Below, piece after piece: positions 1 through 5,646 of a stretch of DNA of 7,016 nt (position 1 is its first letter; every line of letters starts with the position of its first letter). The DNA is from Candidatus Sumerlaeota bacterium. Its GTDB lineage: Bacteria > Sumerlaeota > Sumerlaeia > MVZB01 > JAJFLK01. The notes under the pieces were generated by a model. It was not told the DNA's origin, ran no database searches, and saw nothing but the letters and a program-made list of their open reading frames with translations. The DNA lies in assembly GCA_021772735.1 (NCBI GenBank), contig JAJFLK010000464.1, positions 1-7,016 of the forward strand, given 5' to 3'. A program made the translations under genes and the position numbers.

Positions 1-458
1 GAAGACTGATCCTGACCGATGGGCTGTGGCGCGCCGGCGAAGAAGAAGTTACGCATCTCGTCGATGTAGCCACTCTGACCGGCGCCATCGTCCGGGCGAT
101 CGGCCCGGCGATGATCGGCTCGTTCGGCAATAATTCATTCACGGATCGCGTCACGCGCGCCGCCGAAGCGGCGGGCGAGCCGTGCTGGAAAATGCCGATG
201 CACGAGGAATACGTCGATCTGATCAAGAGCGACATCGCCGACGTGAACAACATCGCAAGCCAGCCGAACGGCGGCGCGATTACGGCGGCGCTATTCCTGC
301 GCGAGTTCGTGCCCGAAGGCGTGAGCTGGACGCACCTGGATATCGCGGGGCCGTTTATTGTCTCGGGCGGATGGAAGTATTTCGGGGCCGGCGCGACAGG
401 CGTCGGCGTCCGGGCTTTGGCCGCAGTCGCGGCGGGGCTGGCAGAAAAAGGAAAATAG
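1..458 (+). CDS. pepA: Leucyl aminopeptidase (peptidase M17), C-terminal part, 5' truncated by window edge
   Basis: This is a cytosolic two-metal exopeptidase that releases N-terminal residues from peptides, and it usually acts as a hexamer. The gene runs off the left edge. The readable frame starts at base 3, giving 151 visible residues, well under half of the usual length of about 500. The first full codon is the Arg of the M17 signature NTDAEGRL (Arg336 in bovine lens numbering), read here as RLILTDGL, so the metal-binding Asp and Glu lie just outside. Further family marks are VDVATLTGA (visible residues 20-28), the SDIAD.N segment (76-82), the GGAITAALFL stretch, WTHLDIAG (109-116) and the closing GATGVGVRAL (130-139). 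It converges with the J-domain gene, with 28 bases between them and no clear terminator hairpin. The family call is firm. The symbol is by family only, because pepA and pepB types cannot be separated from this fragment. Confidence 0.93.
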   Translation, partial: RLILTDGLWRAGEEEVTHLVDVATLTGAIVRAIGPAMIGSFGNNSFTDRVTRAAEAAGEPCWKMPMHEEYVDLIKSDIADVNNIASQPNGGAITAALFLREFVPEGVSWTHLDIAGPFIVSGGWKYFGAGATGVGVRALAAVAAGLAEKGK

Positions 459-486
459 GCGCGCCAGCCATATAAGATGTATCGGA

Positions 487-1347
487 TTACTTTTTCTTAA
501 ACAAGCCTGAGAGGAAACTCTCTTTGCCCGAACCGCCGCCGGTCAACTTGCCGAGAATACCCTTCTTCTGCGTAAGCTTGCGCAGCATTTGCTCGGCGGC
601 CTTGTTGTCGGCGTCCCACTTGAGCAGCTCTTTATAGGCTTTGATGGCGTTGGATTTGCTGCCGATCGTCTCGTAGACGTGGGCCAGGTTGAAGCGGAAG
701 TCCATATTGTATTTATCGAGCTCGATGGCATAACGCGCGGCCTCGATCGCCTTGGAGGCAGAACGGCGAGCGCCGACGAGCGCGGCGGCCAACCGGGCGT
801 GGTATGAGGGCTCCGTGTCGTTGTTCGAGATCGCGGCTTCGAAGAAATCGATCGCCTTGCCGAAGTCGCCCTCGCGATAAAGCTGGACGCCCTTCACGTA
901 TGCCTTCTGCGCGATAGCCTCTCGCTGAGGCGTCAGCACGCCGCTGGGCTTCGCGCCGCGCGGAGCCGGCTTCGAATCCGATCCTCCCGAACTGCTCGAG
1001 CCCTCGGAGCTTTTTGAGTCGCCGCGAGCCGCCCCGCCAAGAACCTGCGAGGTGGGCGTCTTGGAGCCGGTGCCGTTCGATACCGTACCGTTCGAGCCGG
1101 CGCCCGTGCGCGCCATACCGTCCTCCCCAAACGTCTTCAGATCGTAAGCCTGGCGCGATGTCTTTTCTTTGAGCGTATTGTATGCCGTCGAGACCAGGGC
1201 GAAGCTCTGCTCGAACTCGCGCGCCTTGGCCTCAGAGGCGGCCTTGTCAGGATGGAGCTCGCGAGCAAGGCGGTGATACGCACGCTTGATCTGGCGCTCG
1301 TCCGAATCCCTGGGAATTCCGAGGGTTGTGTAGAAAGTATCGCTCAT
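487..1347 (-). CDS. J-domain co-chaperone with Ser/Gly-rich linker and C-terminal TPR-like repeats
   Basis: This 286-residue protein has an N-terminal J domain (about residues 4-70) with the invariant HPD tripeptide at 32-34, which in this family stimulates the ATPase of DnaK/Hsp70. A low-complexity Ser/Gly/Lys/Pro linker follows (about 75-138). Next come helical repeats resembling three TPRs (about 143-258; e.g. YREGDFGKAIDFFEAAI and RFNLAHVYETIGSKSNAIKAY), which likely bind a client protein. The protein ends in a Gly/Lys-rich tail, GLFKKK. It lacks the cysteine zinc-finger repeats and C-terminal substrate domains of DnaJ itself, so it is a class C J protein with an unknown client. The start at 1347 was chosen because the J domain begins at once (MSDTFYTTLGIP). 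The frame stays open up to a GTG at 1476 that has a purine-rich GAAGGG upstream, but those 43 extra residues look unlike any domain. No Shine-Dalgarno is evident at 1347. The gene is divergent from trmL. Confidence 0.88.
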   Translation of the reverse strand: MSDTFYTTLGIPRDSDERQIKRAYHRLARELHPDKAASEAKAREFEQSFALVSTAYNTLKEKTSRQAYDLKTFGEDGMARTGAGSNGTVSNGTGSKTPTSQVLGGAARGDSKSSEGSSSSGGSDSKPAPRGAKPSGVLTPQREAIAQKAYVKGVQLYREGDFGKAIDFFEAAISNNDTEPSYHARLAAALVGARRSASKAIEAARYAIELDKYNMDFRFNLAHVYETIGSKSNAIKAYKELLKWDADNKAAEQMLRKLTQKKGILGKLTGGGSGKESFLSGLFKKK

Positions 1348-1538
1348 TGAATGCCAATGCAGGATGCGAGCCAGAGCCCGGAGCCGACCGCTATTTTGAA
1401 TCCGAAGGTGATCGGCGCCTCGGGAACTCGGCTCGCGGCCAATCCCGTTTCCGCTCGTAACCGACTGACGCGGCACGCCAACCCTTCAATTTACTGTTCG
1501 GATTCTCCGGGGACTAAGATAAGCTCCGGGAGCGATTT

Positions 1539-1589
1539 ATTTGGCCTTGCATATTTGATTGATGGAGGCCAAATCCATTAAAATCAAAT
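1539..1589. repeat. Two overlapping, mutually exclusive perfect inverted repeats
   Basis: The first repeat is ATTTGGCCT at 1539-1547 paired with AGGCCAAAT at 1566-1574, a 9-bp perfect stem with an 18-base loop. The second is ATTTGATT at 1553-1560 paired with AATCAAAT at 1582-1589, an 8-bp perfect stem extended inward by ATGGA at 1562-1566 with TCCAT at 1574-1578 around a 7-base loop. Bases 1566 and 1574 are used by both, and the second hairpin occupies the loop of the first, so only one can form at a time. The second repeat brackets the candidate promoter of trmL. No T-tract follows, so these do not look like terminators. An operator or an alternative-pairing element is possible but unproven. 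Confidence 0.6.
1555..1584 (+). promoter_or_regulatory. Candidate sigma70-type promoter for trmL
   Basis: A -35 box TTGATT (1555-1560, 4 of 6 to TTGACA) and a -10 box TAAAAT (1579-1584, 5 of 6 to TATAAT) are separated by 18 bases. Transcription would begin near 1591, leaving a leader of about 50 bases before the ATG of trmL. The boxes sit in the only AT-rich patch of this intergenic region. The prediction is by eye. Confidence 0.45.
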
Positions 1590-1643
1590 GTCTGGGTGAT
1601 ATGCTGAACTTCTGAGGCGAGGCCAGACCCCGCCCGGGCGAGA

Positions 1644-2159
1644 ATGATCATGAACCCGCGTGAGAAGCCACGTTCTTCCCAGGGCCCGCCCGCGTTGCGA
1701 ATCGTCCTGTACGCGCCCCGGATTCCGCAGAACGTCGGCCAGATCGCTCGGACCTGCTATGCCATGAATCTGGAGCTTCACCTGATCCGGCCCCTGGGTT
1801 TTCGCATCGATTCGGCCGCCCTCCAGCGAGCCGGCGTGGGGTATTGGGACAGGCTAGCGCCGCAGGTTCACGCCGACACCGAGGCCTTCAGGGCAGCCCT
1901 GCCCGACGACGCGCGCGTATATCTCGTCACGAAACACGGCCGGACCGCTCATACGCAAGGCAGGTTCGCGCCCGGCGATTGGCTGATCTTCGGAAACGAA
2001 GACGAGGGCTTGCCCGAGACCTGGATCGAAGAACAGATCGACCGGACACTCGTGATCAATATGGTCAACCCGGCGGCGAGGTGCCTGAACCTGGCGACAT
2101 CGGTTTCGGTTGTGGCCTTCGAGGCTCTACGTCAGATCGAAGCAACCGAAGCGCGATAG
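1644..2159 (+). CDS. trmL: tRNA (cytidine/uridine-2'-O-)-methyltransferase TrmL (SPOUT family)
   Basis: TrmL methylates the 2'-hydroxyl of the wobble nucleotide 34 of certain leucine tRNAs using S-adenosylmethionine, acting as a cytosolic dimer with a trefoil-knot fold. The 171-residue protein shows the family pattern: LRIVLYAPRIPQNVGQIAR (residues 18-36, with conserved Asn30 and Arg36), LHLIRPLGF, the SAM-loop motif FGNEDEGLP (116-124), and the knot motif around RCLNLATSVSVVAFEALRQ (146-164). The knot motif departs slightly from the usual RSLNLSNAVSV form, with Cys for Ser and Thr for Asn. About 15 residues precede the conserved core, slightly more than in the E. coli protein. A second ATG at 1650 is an alternative start. 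Only a weak GGGCGAGA lies upstream. The gene stands alone on its strand and converges on the SLC13-type gene 37 bases downstream, with no obvious terminator between. Confidence 0.9.
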   Translation: MIMNPREKPRSSQGPPALRIVLYAPRIPQNVGQIARTCYAMNLELHLIRPLGFRIDSAALQRAGVGYWDRLAPQVHADTEAFRAALPDDARVYLVTKHGRTAHTQGRFAPGDWLIFGNEDEGLPETWIEEQIDRTLVINMVNPAARCLNLATSVSVVAFEALRQIEATEAR

Positions 2160-2196
2160 TAGAGCCAGCTCGGCCGCCCATGCCCACCGGCGCGCC

Positions 2197-4041
2197 TCAG
2201 AACGGCCAGAAAACCGGCACGAGCAAGACGGCCGTGACCCACAGGATCAGATCGAGCGGCAGGCCGATGCGGATGAAATCCGTGAATCGATATCCGCCCG
2301 GACCGAAGACCATCATGTTCGTCTGGTATCCGATGGGTGTGGCGAAGCTCGAGGAAGCCGCCAGGGCGAGCGCCATCACGAACGGGCGCGGGCTGACGCC
2401 CATCATCAGCGCCGTATCGAGGCAGAAGGGGAAGATCAGGACGGCGGCGGCGTTGTTCGTCACCAGCTCGGTCGTCGCCAGGGCGACCAGGTAAATCGCC
2501 GCCAGGGCAACCCACGGGCCGATGGAGCCCATCGGCGCGGTCCAGTTCGCGATCGCCTCGGCGACAATCTGCGCGATGCCGGAATTATCCAAAGCCTGGC
2601 CGACACCGATCGCCGCTGCGATGGTCACCAGCACCTGCCACTCCACGCTGCGCCGCGCGCCCGAGGACGAGATGCAACGCGTCGCGACCATCAGCCCTGC
2701 GGCGAGCAACGCGCCGATGGCGGGCGAGACGCGGCCGGTCGTCAGAACAACGATCAGAGCGACGAACAGTGCGATCGCCATGTAGCTGCGGTCGTGGCGC
2801 AGCGGACTGGAGCCCTCGACGTCCGACACCAGATAAAAATCCGTATTGTTCCCGTGAGCTTGCGAGAAGTTCGGCCCGGCCTGCAACAGAAGCGTATCGC
2901 CGGGACGCAGGACAATATCGCCGATCTTGGTCCGCAGGCGCGCGCCGTTGCGATGCACGGCAATCACGGCCGAATTGTAACGCGCGCGGAAGTTGGATTT
3001 GCGCACGCTTTGGCCTGAGAGCGGCGAGCTCATCGAGATGACGGCCTCGCACAGGTTGCGTTCGCGCCGGGCGACGGGCTGGACCTCATATTCGGGATCG
3101 GCCGCCGGAACGAGGCCGGGGATCTTTTCGAGCTCGACGATTGTCTCGACGATGCCGGTGAAAATCAGGCGATCCTCGGCGCGGATGATCGTCTCGGGAC
3201 CGACGGGCGTGATGGACCGGCCGTTGCGGTCGATCTCGATAAGAAACAGCCCTTCGAGATGGCGCAGCCCGGCCTTCTCCACGTTCTGGCCGATCAGGCG
3301 GCACCCGGCCTGAACCATCATCTCGACGAGATACTCGCGGCGCGATTCGCCGAGCTGCTCGATCAACTCCTTGCGACGCGGCAGGAGCTTCACGCCGAAC
3401 GACCACAGGTATAGCGTTCCGATCAGGACGAACGGCAGACCGACCATGCCGATCTCGAATAGCCCCATGCCGCGTAGGGCGTGAGTCCATGCGGCCTGGC
3501 TTTCGACGGGCAGGCGCGCGAGATGCTCCGGGTCGGAACCCGTGCCGAGCAGCAGCCCATGGACAACAAGGTTCGTGCTGGTGCCGATCAGCGTGCACGT
3601 CCCGCCGAGGATGGCCAGGTATGAGAGAGGGATGAGCAGACGCGAGGCCGAAATCTTGTGCTTGCGGCAAAAATCGAGAATCACCGGCATCAGCATGGCG
3701 ACAATCGGCGTATTGTTGACGAAGGCAGACATCGGCACGACGAACCCCGCCAGGCGTAGCAGCGCGCCGCGTTCGCTGCGTTCGGAGCCGAGCAGGCGCT
3801 GGCCAAGGGCGTCAAGAACGCCGGTCTCGCGCAGCGCCGCCGCGACGATGAACAGACCGGCGAGTGTGATCACACCAGGATTCGCGAAACCGGAGAAGGC
3901 CTCCTCGGGCGAGATCACTTTGGTCAGCGCGAGCACGACCGCAGCCCCCAGAAACAATGCATCCGGGGGCGCGAGGTTGCGCGCCATCCCGACAAGGATC
4001 AGCACGAGCATCGAGAGAGTGATCCAGGCGTCTGTGGTCAA
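2197..4041 (-). CDS. SLC13/DASS-type permease with two central RCK_C (TrkA-C) domains
   Basis: This inner-membrane carrier belongs to the divalent-anion/Na+ symporter superfamily. Substrates in the family include sulfate and di- or tricarboxylates, and the substrate here cannot be read from sequence. From the TTG at 4041 it is 614 residues: N-terminal membrane half (about 5-220), two soluble RCK_C/TrkA-C domains (about 238-304 and 330-389), then the C-terminal membrane half (about 418-612). Each half shows the DASS repeat signatures: SAFVNNTP (105-112) with GTSTNL (153-158), and TELVTNNAA (524-532) with GYQTNM (571-576). The open frame continues to an ATG at 4194, adding 51 poorly hydrophobic residues. 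I prefer TTG 4041 because it yields the family-like opening MTTDAWITL and because a good promoter lies within the extension. Neither start has a strong Shine-Dalgarno. The gene lies downstream of the metal-permease pair on the same strand but 246 bases away, so it is probably a separate transcription unit. Confidence 0.88.
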   Translation of the reverse strand: MTTDAWITLSMLVLILVGMARNLAPPDALFLGAAVVLALTKVISPEEAFSGFANPGVITLAGLFIVAAALRETGVLDALGQRLLGSERSERGALLRLAGFVVPMSAFVNNTPIVAMLMPVILDFCRKHKISASRLLIPLSYLAILGGTCTLIGTSTNLVVHGLLLGTGSDPEHLARLPVESQAAWTHALRGMGLFEIGMVGLPFVLIGTLYLWSFGVKLLPRRKELIEQLGESRREYLVEMMVQAGCRLIGQNVEKAGLRHLEGLFLIEIDRNGRSITPVGPETIIRAEDRLIFTGIVETIVELEKIPGLVPAADPEYEVQPVARRERNLCEAVISMSSPLSGQSVRKSNFRARYNSAVIAVHRNGARLRTKIGDIVLRPGDTLLLQAGPNFSQAHGNNTDFYLVSDVEGSSPLRHDRSYMAIALFVALIVVLTTGRVSPAIGALLAAGLMVATRCISSSGARRSVEWQVLVTIAAAIGVGQALDNSGIAQIVAEAIANWTAPMGSIGPWVALAAIYLVALATTELVTNNAAAVLIFPFCLDTALMMGVSPRPFVMALALAASSSFATPIGYQTNMMVFGPGGYRFTDFIRIGLPLDLILWVTAVLLVPVFWPF

Positions 4042-4082
4042 GATCTGCGGCGTCGCTTTCTTTGGTTGGCCGAATCGAGACG

Positions 4083-4111
4083 AAAATACGGAAACGATAA
4101 GGCTCTGTCCA
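4083..4111 (-). promoter_or_regulatory. Candidate sigma70-type promoter for the SLC13-type permease
   Basis: Read on the minus strand, the -35 box TGGACA (4111-4106, 5 of 6) is followed by a 17-base spacer and the -10 box TATTTT (4088-4083, 4 of 6). Transcription would begin near 4075, leaving about 35 untranslated bases before the TTG start at 4041. It lies inside the longer open frame that begins at 4194, so if it is used, the longer protein cannot be made from it. Confidence 0.45.
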
Positions 4112-4287
4112 CGATTCCACAGCGTGAACCAAGTCGCAGGGCGCATCTTGACTGTGCTACCAGAAGGAACCGAAAACCTGGGGACCGCCACCATTTGCGG
4201 CCGGCCGGCAGCGACGCACTACTCGAAGTTTCGCGCAAATGGATGGCTGTCCCCCGCTTTTCGGGCCGACCAGACCGACCATATCGT

Positions 4288-5631
4288 TCAGCGTGCGGGC
4301 GTTTCTTTGGCCAGGCTATCGTCGGCGTCATCCCTCGGGATGGGGCTGCCGTGGGGGTCGGTCGCCGGGTGGCTGAGGCGGTGGTCGAGGCGGTCGGCCA
4401 GGTCGCTGTCCAGGACGTGCTCGATGCGGTGTGCAGATTCATCCACGTTCTGTGGCGAGCGTTCCAGTTCGCTTGAGAGGAATGTCTCCCAGAGCCGATG
4501 GGCGCGGACGAGACGGCGGGCTTCTTCGCGCCCGGCCCCCGATAGCGCGAGATCGCCGGCCGCTGACGCGGTGATCAGACGCGAGCTTTGCAGGCCGCGC
4601 ATGGCCAGACGAGTCATCCAGCCCGCGCCGAGCAGGCGCTCCAATTCGGGACGGCTGATCGAGGCGCGTCCCTCGCGTTCGCGCAGACGCCAAAGAATTC
4701 CCAAGGCATCTTCGCGGACGATCTGGAGCCCCATGCGCAGGTTATGAACGGCCTTGCCGATGACGCCGTATCGCGGCGAGAACATCGCGGCCAGCGCGAA
4801 TTGAATGCCGGAAACGACGGCGATCATCCCGGCGACCGACGTATTGAGCCAGACGCCGCCCAGGTAACCAAGAATCGCGGACGATAAAGCCGCGCCGGCG
4901 GCGATCCGCATCATGCGACCGAGCCGATCGGTCAGCAGGTGGGCCGTCGCGCCGGGCGCGATGAGCATCGCTACCACCAGAATCGACCCGACGGCCTCGA
5001 ACGACGAGACAGTCGTCATCGCGACCATCGCCATCAGCATGTAATGCACGAGCGCGGCCGAGATGCCCATCGAGCTGGCCAGCATCGGATCGAACGAACA
5101 AATCTTGAGTTCCTTCCAGAAGATCGTGATGAAGGCGAGGACCAGCCCGAGTGTCGCTCCGGTGGCCAGAAAGGCGCGCGGAACTTCGAGTTCCCCGAAC
5201 CCAATCGTATCGAAGACGGTGAATTCGATCAGGCCGTAGAGCACGCATCCGGGGTCGAGGTCGATCTGCGAGGCGTAGACGGTGATTAAAATCACGCCAA
5301 GTGCAAAGAGCGAAGTAAACACGACGCCCATGGACGCATCGGTCGGGACGCGCCCCACGCGATGCAGGGCCTCGGTCAGCACCGCTGTCAACACTCCGAG
5401 CGCCATCGCGCCCAGCATCATCGGCACGGGATTGCGCGTCCCGGTCAGGATGAACGCAAGAACAAGCCCGGGCAGAACGGCGTGGCTGATCGCATCGCCG
5501 ATCAGGCTGATGCGCCGCAGAACGAGATAACAACCCAGCAGCGCGCAGGCGATGGCGCAGGTCGCTCCGACCGAGATTGTCCAGATCGCGTCGGTCACGT
5601 GAATCGGCAGGGAGTTCCACCATTGGATCAT
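4288..5631 (-). CDS. Metal (Mn/Fe/Zn) ABC transporter permease fused to a DtxR/MntR-like repressor domain, downstream copy
   Basis: This 447-residue fusion has an ABC-3 family (ZnuB/MntB/TroC/YtgC) permease at residues 1 to about 285. Family marks are GDAISHAVLPG (45-55), the coupling segment KELKICSFDP (173-182) and AMLIAPGATAHLLTDRL (221-237). After a basic linker comes a DtxR/MntR-like wHTH (about 303-370) and a dimerisation/metal domain (about 372-432). By alignment to DtxR/MntR the visible candidate ligands are Asp308 (MntR Asp8 position), His378, Glu382, His401 (the Cys102 position of DtxR, Glu99 of MntR), Glu404 and His405. The domain closes with PHGSPIP (426-432), typical of DtxR. In Chlamydia a similar YtgCR fusion is cleaved to free the repressor. 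The start at 5631 is supported by GAAGGA at 5641-5646, 9 bases upstream, overlapping the stop of the preceding paralogue 13 bases away, so the two are probably co-translated. The metal itself is not determinable. Confidence 0.9.
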   Translation of the reverse strand: MIQWWNSLPIHVTDAIWTISVGATCAIACALLGCYLVLRRISLIGDAISHAVLPGLVLAFILTGTRNPVPMMLGAMALGVLTAVLTEALHRVGRVPTDASMGVVFTSLFALGVILITVYASQIDLDPGCVLYGLIEFTVFDTIGFGELEVPRAFLATGATLGLVLAFITIFWKELKICSFDPMLASSMGISAALVHYMLMAMVAMTTVSSFEAVGSILVVAMLIAPGATAHLLTDRLGRMMRIAAGAALSSAILGYLGGVWLNTSVAGMIAVVSGIQFALAAMFSPRYGVIGKAVHNLRMGLQIVREDALGILWRLREREGRASISRPELERLLGAGWMTRLAMRGLQSSRLITASAAGDLALSGAGREEARRLVRAHRLWETFLSSELERSPQNVDESAHRIEHVLDSDLADRLDHRLSHPATDPHGSPIPRDDADDSLAKETPAR

Positions 5632-5640
5632 GGTCGTTGT

Positions 5641-5646
5641 TCCTTC
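5641..5646 (-). promoter_or_regulatory. Shine-Dalgarno site of the downstream permease-repressor gene
   Basis: GAAGGA on the minus strand lies 9 bases before the ATG at 5631 and overlaps the TGA stop (5647-5645) of the upstream paralogue. This fixes the start of the downstream gene, ruling out the 55 extra residues of open frame further upstream, and suggests translational coupling of the pair. It is the clearest ribosome-binding site in the window. Confidence 0.7.

Larger units (their letters stand above)
1348..1643. other. Divergent intergenic region between the J-domain gene and trmL
   Basis: This is about 296 bases with no convincing gene. The part near trmL (about 1535-1592) is clearly AT-richer than its surroundings and holds a candidate promoter and two overlapping perfect inverted repeats, annotated separately. 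The half next to the J-domain gene is GC-rich, and I find no good promoter for that gene in it. A plus-strand open frame at 1351-1581 has no ribosome-binding site and no recognisable content. Confidence 0.6.

Noticed and set aside
1060..1115. Short repeated words (accgttcga) in the J-domain gene
   Set aside because: They encode the repetitive SNGT residues of the low-complexity linker and need no separate explanation.
1348..1476. N-terminal extension of the J-domain gene to a GTG at 1476
   Set aside because: The GTG has a purine-rich GAAGGG upstream, so it is not excluded, but the 43 added residues resemble no domain and J-domain proteins normally open directly with the J domain as from 1347.
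1351..1581. A 76-codon plus-strand open frame in the divergent intergenic region
   Set aside because: It has no ribosome-binding site and no recognisable domain, and it overlaps the inverted repeats and the predicted trmL promoter at its 3' end. It is best explained as a chance open frame in GC-rich DNA.
2110..3018. Long plus-strand open frame opposite the SLC13-type gene
   Set aside because: It is rich in Arg, Gln, Asp and His without hydrophobic structure, typical of the antisense of a GC-rich membrane protein gene. The opposite strand has clear family motifs.
4240..4265. Possible terminator hairpin after the permease pair (CCCG-AAAAG-CGGG on the minus strand)
   Set aside because: The stem is only four base pairs and no T-tract follows, too weak to call.
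3542..4747. Long plus-strand open frame spanning the SLC13-type gene start and the second permease end
   Set aside because: It is Arg/Ser-rich with no domain, and it crosses two well-supported genes and an intergenic region.
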